A stretch of 12,559 nt of DNA from Flavobacteriales bacterium (GTDB taxonomy: Bacteria; Bacteroidota; Bacteroidia; Flavobacteriales_E; Vicingaceae): positions 1-12,559 of the forward strand of contig JAESUI010000176.1 in assembly GCA_016763135.1 (NCBI GenBank), given 5' to 3'. A program made the translations under genes and the position numbers. Shown here piece after piece: positions 7,361 to 12,559 of the stretch. Below the pieces are notes generated by a model that worked only from the letters and a program-made list of their open reading frames with translations, was not told the origin of the DNA and ran no database searches. Numbering within the stretch: the first letter of the stretch is position 1; the number at the start of each line of letters is the position of its first letter.

Positions 7361-8191
7361 ATGAAAAAGAAGAAGATATTATTTATTTCCCAAGAAATTA
7401 CTCCATACTTAGAAGAAAATGAATTAGGTCATTTCGGAAGGTATTTACCTCAAGGTATTCAAGAAAGCGGAAAAGAGATTAGAACTTTTATGCCAAAATT
7501 TGGATGTATAAACGAAAGAAGAAACCAATTACACGAAGTAATTCGACTATCTGGGATGAATTTAATTATTAACGAGAATGATCATCCATTAATAATCAAA
7601 GTTGGTTCTATACAAGCTGCAAGGATGCAAGTGTATTTTATCGATAGTGAAGACTTTTTTCAAAGAAAAGCTATTTTTCACGATAAAGAAAACGGCAAAT
7701 TTTTTAAAGACAATGATGAAAGAGCCATCTTTTTTACAAGGGGAGTTTTAGAAACCGTAAAAAAATTAGGCTGGGTTCCAGATATTATTCACTGCCATGG
7801 TTGGATGACTAGCTTAATTCCTCTGTATATTAAGAATTCATACAATAAAGAGCCTATTTTTGAAAATTCAAAAGTAATTTTCTCTTTATACAATAATGAT
7901 TTTAAACCTGCGTTAAATAAAAACTTTGCTAAAAAAGCAATGATGGATGGTATTTCTGAAGAAGCTATGGCTGATTATGCTGACAGTTCATTTGTTGGTT
8001 TAAACAAAGCAGCTATGAATGCTTCAGATGCTGTAATTAAAGCAAGTGAAACTATTAATCCTGAGCTAGAAGAATATTTTAATGGTATTGATAAGCCAAA
8101 ATTAGGTTATCAGTCTCCAGAAGATTACATAGAAGCTTATTCTGATTTTTATGATGAAATTTTAGAATCTTCTGAAGTATTACAAGATTAA
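7361..8191 (+). CDS. Half-length GT5 glycogen/starch synthase-like protein, probably not catalytic
   Basis: These 276 residues match only the N-terminal Rossmann half of GT5 glycogen synthase (PF08323), which is about 475-500 residues in full. Recognisable segments are the MKKKKILFISQEITPYL start, YFIDSEDFF (92-100), DERAIFFTRGVLE (119-131), DIIHCHGWMTSL (141-152, compare the GlgA DxxHxHDW segment) and ASDAVIKASETINPEL (211-226). The ADP-glucose-binding KTGGL of GlgA aligns with EENEL at 18-22, so the key lysine is a glutamate. The whole C-terminal nucleotide-sugar domain is absent, replaced by a short acidic tail. A normal stop, an intact frame and a 3-bp gap to the next gene argue for a maintained shortened protein rather than a recent pseudogene. 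Similar half-length proteins are annotated as glycogen/starch synthase in Bacteroidota. A binding, regulatory or scaffold role is inference. Confidence 0.85.
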   Translation: MKKKKILFISQEITPYLEENELGHFGRYLPQGIQESGKEIRTFMPKFGCINERRNQLHEVIRLSGMNLIINENDHPLIIKVGSIQAARMQVYFIDSEDFFQRKAIFHDKENGKFFKDNDERAIFFTRGVLETVKKLGWVPDIIHCHGWMTSLIPLYIKNSYNKEPIFENSKVIFSLYNNDFKPALNKNFAKKAMMDGISEEAMADYADSSFVGLNKAAMNASDAVIKASETINPELEEYFNGIDKPKLGYQSPEDYIEAYSDFYDEILESSEVLQD

Positions 8192-8194
8192 AAA

Positions 8195-9505
8195 ATGAAT
8201 AAAATAACATCTAAAATTTTACTGCGGAAAGTTTTATTTCTTTCCGCAATCTTTTTTTTAACTTTTACATTCTCATGTAAAAAAGATGGAAAACTTACTC
8301 CTGATTTTGAAAACGACAATCTGTCAATAAACTTTACTGACACTTTTTCTATCGTAACAACATTGATTCAAGAAGATTCTTTAAGAACAGATTTGTCAAA
8401 CAATAATTTATTAGGGCTGTATAATGACTCCCTATTAGGGCCTGTATCTTCATCCATTTATACACAATTACGTTTAACAGGAATTAATGTAGATTTCAGC
8501 AACACTGTTGCTGATCCTGCTTTATTAGATTCCGTAGTGTTAACCCTAGATTATCAAGGTCTTTACGGAGATGCTACTGCGCCTATGACTGTCGAAATCT
8601 ATAAGCTTTCTAGTCCGCTAGATGCAAACACCGATTATTACTCAAACTCGTTTTCACCACATGAATTAATTCCTATCGCTACAACTACTTTTGTCCCTAA
8701 CGTTAATAGTGACTTAAGAATAAAGTTAGATGATTCTTTTGGAGATTCTTTAATATTTTATTCTCCTTACACTAATAACTCAGCGTTTGTATCTTTTTTT
8801 AATGGGTTATATATTACTGTTAAGGACTCTGTAACTGGCACAACTATTCCTCAAGGAAGTGGGTCTATTGCATACTTTGATTTAAATTCTGCCAACTCTG
8901 CAGTTTCTTTATATTATCATCATAATGAATTAGGGAAAGGCTCTACAAAGTATAATTTTCTAATAAGCTCAGAAGGAGTTAAATTTTCTCACTTTGAACA
9001 TAATTATACTGGAACAGATGTTGAAGCGCATATAAATAACCTCCCTACAAAAGACACGACAATTATTTACGTTTCAACAATGGCAGGTGTTAAAACAAAA
9101 ATAGAGATTCCAAATATTAAAAACCTAATTGAAAATGGTTCTGTTGTTATAAACAAAGCAGAATTAATTTTTACATTAGAAAGCGGCACTGAAAACAACT
9201 TTGCTGATGGGCTTTCTACATTGTCATTAGTTGGGATTGATGCTAATGGTAGTGCCCAATTCTTGCCAGATTTTTTTGAAGGCACAGAGCATTCTGGTGG
9301 TATATTAGTAGACCAAGGATTGTCCAAAACCTATACTTTTAATATCTCAAGACACGTCCATCAACTAGTTTATAATACAACTACTGACTATGGAATGTAT
9401 TTGATTGCAAATGGGTCTACAACAAAAGCTAATAGATCTATCATTGGCTCTGAAAATAGTCCTACTTACAAAATAAGACTTGAAATTACTTATTCTAAAC
9501 TCTAA
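8195..9505 (+). CDS. DUF4270-family outer-membrane/surface lipoprotein
   Basis: This 436-residue protein starts three bases after the preceding stop. Residues 1-27 are a lipoprotein signal (ILLRKVLFLSAIFFLTFTFS) and C28 is the lipidated cysteine of an SCKKD lipobox typical of Bacteroidota. The mature part looks beta-rich: an early DTFSI-xxxT segment, LLGLYNDSLLGPVSSSIYTQL (73-93), then LDSVVLTLDY (110-119), and later INKAELIFTLE and a C-terminal NRSIIGSENSPTYKIRLEITY. This agrees with the DUF4270 family (PF14092), whose function I do not know. The lysine-aspartate after the cysteine could act as a surface-export signal, but that is inferred. A perfect hairpin with a T run lies inside codons 10-22. 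The gene order with the half glycogen synthase and glmS seems conserved among Flavobacteriia. Confidence 0.85.
   Translation: MNKITSKILLRKVLFLSAIFFLTFTFSCKKDGKLTPDFENDNLSINFTDTFSIVTTLIQEDSLRTDLSNNNLLGLYNDSLLGPVSSSIYTQLRLTGINVDFSNTVADPALLDSVVLTLDYQGLYGDATAPMTVEIYKLSSPLDANTDYYSNSFSPHELIPIATTTFVPNVNSDLRIKLDDSFGDSLIFYSPYTNNSAFVSFFNGLYITVKDSVTGTTIPQGSGSIAYFDLNSANSAVSLYYHHNELGKGSTKYNFLISSEGVKFSHFEHNYTGTDVEAHINNLPTKDTTIIYVSTMAGVKTKIEIPNIKNLIENGSVVINKAELIFTLESGTENNFADGLSTLSLVGIDANGSAQFLPDFFEGTEHSGGILVDQGLSKTYTFNISRHVHQLVYNTTTDYGMYLIANGSTTKANRSIIGSENSPTYKIRLEITYSKL
8223..8259 (+). terminator. Terminator-like hairpin inside the DUF4270 signal-peptide codons
   Basis: TGCGGAAAG at 8223-8231 pairs perfectly with CTTTCCGCA at 8240-8248 around an 8-base loop. 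Three bases later comes a run of eight T (8252-8259). This has the form of an intrinsic terminator, 32 bases after the preceding stop, yet lies wholly within codons 10-22 of the next gene. It may attenuate transcription into the DUF4270 gene and glmS. Confidence 0.55.
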
Positions 9506-9508
9506 ATT

Positions 9509-11353
9509 ATGTGTGGAATTGTAGCTTATGTTGGTGATAAAGAAGCTTATCCAATTTTAATTAAAGGGTTAAAACGTTTAGAATACAGAGGGTATGATAG
9601 CTCTGGTGTTGCACTTATCAATAACGGAGCATTAAATTTATACAAAAAACAAGGAAAAGTTGTTGAACTAGAAGCCTTTACTGAAGGTAAAAACATTACT
9701 AGCACTATTGGCATAGGACACACCAGGTGGGCAACACATGGCGCTCCAAATGACAAAAATGCGCATCCTCACTACTCAAAATCTAAAGATTTAGCAATTA
9801 CTCATAATGGTATAATTGAGAATTATGCTAGTCTAAAAAAAGAGTTAATACAAAGAGGTCATGAGTTTTCAAGCGATACAGATACAGAAGTATTAATCCA
9901 TTTGATTGAAGACATTCAATACAACGCTAAAGTTGATTTAGTTGAAGCCGTAAGAATTGCATTAAACGAGGTAATAGGAGCTTATGCTATTGTAATAATA
10001 TCTAAAGATCATCCTGACTTAATGATTGTTGCAAAAAAAAGTAGTCCATTAGTTATTGGCGTTGGAGCAGATGGCGAATATTATGTTGCGTCAGATGCGA
10101 CCCCAATTGTAGAATACACTAAAAATGTTGTTTACTTAGATGATGAACAAATTGGCGTTATCAAAAAAGGAGAAAAACTACGATTAATTGATATAAAAAA
10201 TCAAGAAATAACACCTTATATTCAAGAGTTAGAAGTACAACTAGAAGCTATTGAGAAAGGCGGGTATGAGCATTTTATGCTAAAAGAAATATACGAGCAA
10301 CCTACTTCTATTAGAAATAGTATGCGAGGAAGAATAGATGTTAATAAGGGCACTATTTCTTTAGGCGGGATTAGAGATTATGAACAAAAAATAATAAATG
10401 CTGAACGAATTATTATTGTTGCTTGTGGTACATCTTGGCATGCAGGATTAGTTGGAGAGTATTTATTTGAAGATTTAACGAGAATTCCTGTTGAAGTAGA
10501 ATATGCATCTGAATTTAGATATAGAAATCCTATTATCAATGAAAATGATGTAGTAATTGCTATCTCTCAATCTGGAGAGACTGCTGACACTTTAGCTGCA
10601 ATTAAATTAGCAAAAGAAAAAGGAGCAACCATTATTGGAATTTGTAATGTTGTTGGATCTACCATTTCAAGAGAAACACACTGTGGTTCTTATACACACG
10701 CTGGCCCAGAAATTGGAGTAGCATCTACAAAAGCATTTACTGCTCAGGTTACGGTATTAACATTAATGGCATTGTCTATTGCTCAAAAAAAAGGTTCTAT
10801 TTCTGATTCTAAATTCAGATTATTACTGACTGAGTTAGATGCTATTCCTGGGAAGGTAGAAAAAATGTTAGAATCTGATAAGCAAGTATTATATATCTCC
10901 GAATTATTTAAAGACGCTACTAACTTCCTATATTTAGGAAGGGGCTACAATTTTCCAGTGGCATTAGAAGGTGCACTAAAACTAAAAGAAATTTCATACA
11001 TTCATGCTGAAGGTTACCCTGCGGCAGAAATGAAACATGGCCCAATTGCTTTAATAGATGAAGAAATGCCAATAGTAGTTATAGCAACTAAACATGGTAA
11101 TTACGAGAAAGTGGTAAGTAATATTGAAGAAGTTAAAGCTCGTAGTGGAAAAATTATTGCCATTGTTACTGAAGGAGATACCGAGGTTAAGGCTATTGCT
11201 GATCATATACTGGAAATTCCAGCTACAGAAGATTGTTTAAGTCCATTATTGACTTCAATTCCTTTACAATTACTTTCTTATCACATTGCAGTAATGAGAG
11301 GATGTAATGTAGATCAGCCAAGAAATTTAGCAAAATCTGTTACTGTTGAGTAA
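9509..11353 (+). CDS. glmS: Glutamine--fructose-6-phosphate aminotransferase (isomerizing)
   Basis: This 614-residue protein (E. coli GlmS has 609) makes glucosamine-6-phosphate from fructose-6-phosphate and glutamine, the first step to UDP-GlcNAc. The N-terminal class II amidotransferase domain begins MCGIVAYVGD, with C2 as nucleophile once Met is removed, and carries RGYDSSG (27-33), HTRWATHG (71-78), THNGIIENY (98-106) and DTDTE (123-127). Two SIS sugar-isomerase domains follow: CGTSWHAG (306-313) with SQSGETADT (353-361) and ASTKAFTAQ (405-413), then LGRGYNFPVALEGALKLKE (476-494) and AEGYPAAEMKHGP (500-512). The C-terminal DQPRNLAKSVTVE is intact. It starts three bases after the DUF4270 stop with no Shine-Dalgarno sequence. 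No glmS ribozyme-like leader is possible in the 3-bp gap. Its last 14 bases overlap the convergent gene. Confidence 0.98.
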   Translation: MCGIVAYVGDKEAYPILIKGLKRLEYRGYDSSGVALINNGALNLYKKQGKVVELEAFTEGKNITSTIGIGHTRWATHGAPNDKNAHPHYSKSKDLAITHNGIIENYASLKKELIQRGHEFSSDTDTEVLIHLIEDIQYNAKVDLVEAVRIALNEVIGAYAIVIISKDHPDLMIVAKKSSPLVIGVGADGEYYVASDATPIVEYTKNVVYLDDEQIGVIKKGEKLRLIDIKNQEITPYIQELEVQLEAIEKGGYEHFMLKEIYEQPTSIRNSMRGRIDVNKGTISLGGIRDYEQKIINAERIIIVACGTSWHAGLVGEYLFEDLTRIPVEVEYASEFRYRNPIINENDVVIAISQSGETADTLAAIKLAKEKGATIIGICNVVGSTISRETHCGSYTHAGPEIGVASTKAFTAQVTVLTLMALSIAQKKGSISDSKFRLLLTELDAIPGKVEKMLESDKQVLYISELFKDATNFLYLGRGYNFPVALEGALKLKEISYIHAEGYPAAEMKHGPIALIDEEMPIVVIATKHGNYEKVVSNIEEVKARSGKIIAIVTEGDTEVKAIADHILEIPATEDCLSPLLTSIPLQLLSYHIAVMRGCNVDQPRNLAKSVTVE

Positions 11354-11810
11354 GTTGCTTTTTTAATTGAAGAATTGTTTTTTCAAATTTTTCTGATTGA
11401 CTTTCTTCAGTAAAAACAAACCAAAGATTTTCTTCTTCCCGAATGTCTTCCTTAGTTATTTCTTGGTGAAAAAGGTTTTCAAATTCAATGGTTTTATTAG
11501 TAATAAGTATTTTCTCTTTTAACCCTACTATTACTCTAAATTCAGATGCTCCCATAGGGATTGAAAAAACATCTGAAACGTTACTTAAATCAAAAACAAA
11601 GGATTCTTCTATTTGAGAAACAGTTGTTTTACTAATGCTTTTTATATCTAGAGTTAATGAATTAGTATCAGTTTTTACAAGAAAAAGTGATTCTACTCCC
11701 AAGTTAGAGTGTGCTTTAACTATAATGTTGGCAAGAGAATCTAATGTAATATTTTGCGATTGAATAGAGGAACAACCTATTAAAGCAACTATTATTAATG
11801 AGAATTTCAC
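11340..11810 (-). CDS. Small predicted lipoprotein of unknown function
   Basis: I do not recognise this 156-residue protein. It starts with GTG at 11810 and has a short lipoprotein signal MKFSLIIVALIGC, with LIGC fitting a lipobox and C13 as the lipidated residue; cleavage after SQS by signal peptidase I is an alternative. The remainder mixes short beta-like stretches (SLFLVKTDT, FRVIVGLKEKILI, LWFVFTE) with a charged, possibly helical C-terminus (about 137-156, SQSEKFEKTILQLKKQL). There is only one cysteine. It lies 32 bp downstream of the TM2-domain gene on the same strand, so it is probably the last gene of the cysC unit. Its last codons overlap the end of glmS by 14 bp in the opposite direction. 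The signal peptide and normal codon use argue that it is real. Confidence 0.75.
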   Translation of the reverse strand: MKFSLIIVALIGCSSIQSQNITLDSLANIIVKAHSNLGVESLFLVKTDTNSLTLDIKSISKTTVSQIEESFVFDLSNVSDVFSIPMGASEFRVIVGLKEKILITNKTIEFENLFHQEITKEDIREEENLWFVFTEESQSEKFEKTILQLKKQLTQQ

Positions 11811-11842
11811 CTTACTAAGTTAAAGTTTTTTCCTGTTATCGT

Positions 11843-12223
11843 TTATTTTCCCCACATAATTATTTGGGACTTATGCTCATACCGAGCTAAATCTTTGGTG
11901 AAAATAATGTGTATTAAATCAATTATAGGAAGAATTCCTAAGCCTCCAAATGTTATAGAATAAATAATAGGTGTCCTGTGATGAGTGCCAAAATAAATTC
12001 GATGTCCACCTAAAAATCCTGTAAAAACGGTAAATAATATTGCTTTCCCTCTCTTAAGTTTAACTTGTCTTGTTGGTATTGAGTCAAATTCATTTACTTG
12101 GTTTGTGTCTTGAAATTCGATAATGATTTGAAATTCTTCAAATGTAAGTTCAACCACATCATTTGCTTTAGTGATACTTGCTAAAAAAAGAAAAGATAAC
12201 ATGAAAACAATTCGAAGCATCAT
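11843..12223 (-). CDS. TM2-domain membrane protein with N-terminal signal sequence
   Basis: This 126-residue protein begins with a hydrophobic signal (MMLRIVFMLSFLFLASITKA, likely cleavage before ND). A 35-residue acidic segment follows, then a TM2 domain (PF05154) at about 57-112: KRGKAILFTVFTGFLGGHRIYFG, a short loop, and SITFGGLGILPIIDLIHII. The conserved FLGGHR-x-Y-x-G and the G-G-x-G-x-x-x-x-x-D helix motifs are both present. TM2 proteins are two-helix membrane proteins of poorly known function. The ATG at 12223 shares one base with the cysC stop (TAATG), so translation is probably coupled; a second ATG follows at once at 12220. Membership in a sulfate-assimilation unit is positional only and does not by itself give it a function. 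Confidence 0.85.
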   Translation of the reverse strand: MMLRIVFMLSFLFLASITKANDVVELTFEEFQIIIEFQDTNQVNEFDSIPTRQVKLKRGKAILFTVFTGFLGGHRIYFGTHHRTPIIYSITFGGLGILPIIDLIHIIFTKDLARYEHKSQIIMWGK

Positions 12224-12559
12224 TAAACCAAAGTTATTAAGGGTAAAATGTATGCTAAAATTTCATTAGCTGCTTCCTCAATAGTTAGCTCAGCTGTTTT
12301 TAAGTCAATTTCAGGGTTAATTGGCGCTTCAAACGGAGCGTCAATTCCTGTAAAATCTTTTATCTCTCCAGCTCTTGCTTTTTTATAAAGTCCTTTTACA
12401 TCTCGTTGTTCGCAAATTTCTAAAGGTGTATTTACAAAAACTTCAACAAAATTATCTTCCCCTATAATTTGTTTTGCATTTGCTCTAATTGCTACAGTTG
12501 GGCTCACAAAACAATTAATAGTAATTATCCCACAGTTTAAAAACAGTTTAGAAACCTCA
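12223..12559 (-). CDS. cysC: Adenylylsulfate (APS) kinase, C-terminal part (5' end beyond window)
   Basis: The frame is open from the right edge to a TAA at 12225, giving 111 visible residues that begin EVSKLFLNCGIITINCF. The segment FVEVFVNTPLEICEQRD with the following KGLYKKARAGEIKDFTG and the ending IDAPFEAPINPEID are strongly characteristic of CysC, which phosphorylates APS to PAPS using ATP. The P-loop half lies outside the window. A GTG at 12507 could be mistaken for a start, but the similarity continues upstream of it. The SP-loop reads SPTVAIR where many family members have SPYRADR, so one arginine is a valine here; whether that is usual in this lineage I cannot tell. The gene leads into the TM2-domain gene through a TAATG overlap. 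A CysC fused behind CysN cannot be excluded because the 5' end is missing. Confidence 0.92.
   Translation of the reverse strand, partial: EVSKLFLNCGIITINCFVSPTVAIRANAKQIIGEDNFVEVFVNTPLEICEQRDVKGLYKKARAGEIKDFTGIDAPFEAPINPEIDLKTAELTIEEAANEILAYILPLITLV

Noticed and set aside
9506..9508. glmS ribozyme or riboswitch upstream of glmS
   Set aside because: Only three bases separate glmS from the preceding gene, and the ribozyme is known mainly from Gram-positive bacteria; no candidate fold was recognised.
4305..9756. Other opposite-strand frames at 4305-4631, 5025-5294, 6468-6773, 9067-9327 and 9547-9756
   Set aside because: Each lies inside a well-supported gene on the other strand and shows no domain, signal peptide or initiation context.
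12505..12507. GTG at 12507 as a true start of a 94-residue protein
   Set aside because: CysC similarity (EVSKLF and following residues) continues upstream in the same frame to the window edge, so the gene is simply cut by the boundary.

Overview
The window looks like an AT-rich chromosomal segment of a Bacteroidota bacterium, most likely of the Flavobacteriales type. The signs are a type IX secretion (T9SS) sorting tail, a large Ig-like/PKD-like repeat protein of the gliding-motility-associated kind, a DUF4270 lipoprotein with an SCKKD lipobox, matches to the Bacteroidota -7 promoter motif TAnnTTTG, and an almost complete lack of Shine-Dalgarno sequences. The gene order panC / half-length glycogen synthase-like protein / DUF4270 / glmS is one I remember from Flavobacteriia; this comes from memory and was not searched. 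No tRNA, rRNA, CRISPR array, insertion sequence or phage gene is visible, and no gene-free stretch exceeds about 140 bp.

Layout, left to right. (1) 1-4121, minus strand: a two-gene cell-surface unit. A 497-residue GEVED-PKD-GEVED protein with a T9SS tail is followed, through a one-base TAG/GTG overlap, by a very large repeat protein that runs off the left edge after 876 residues. (2) 4248-4784, plus strand: a gamma-carbonic-anhydrase-type hexapeptide protein, transcribed divergently from the surface unit. (3) 4859-7219, minus strand: a tight three-gene unit, panC, then a PF03706-type membrane protein with a TTG start, then an RfaE2-type heptose-1-phosphate adenylyltransferase. (4) 7361-11353, plus strand: a tight unit with 3-bp gaps, read from a good -33/-7 promoter, comprising a half-length GT5 glycogen synthase-like protein, a DUF4270 lipoprotein and glmS. 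(5) 11340-12559, minus strand: the 3' end of an APS kinase (cysC), a small TM2-domain protein and an unknown small lipoprotein whose end overlaps the end of glmS by 14 bp.

Several genes concern the envelope. GlmS supplies glucosamine-6-phosphate for peptidoglycan and lipopolysaccharide, RfaE2 activates heptose, and the PF03706 protein is a membrane protein of a lipid-handling family. PanC, CysC and the carbonic anhydrase homologue are housekeeping metabolism. I see no clearly novel system. The points most worth checking are an intrinsic-terminator-like hairpin inside the signal-peptide codons of the DUF4270 gene, a GT5 protein that has lost its KTGG motif and its C-terminal half, two active-site substitutions in PanC, and a co-varying extra cysteine pair in two of the five surface-protein repeats.
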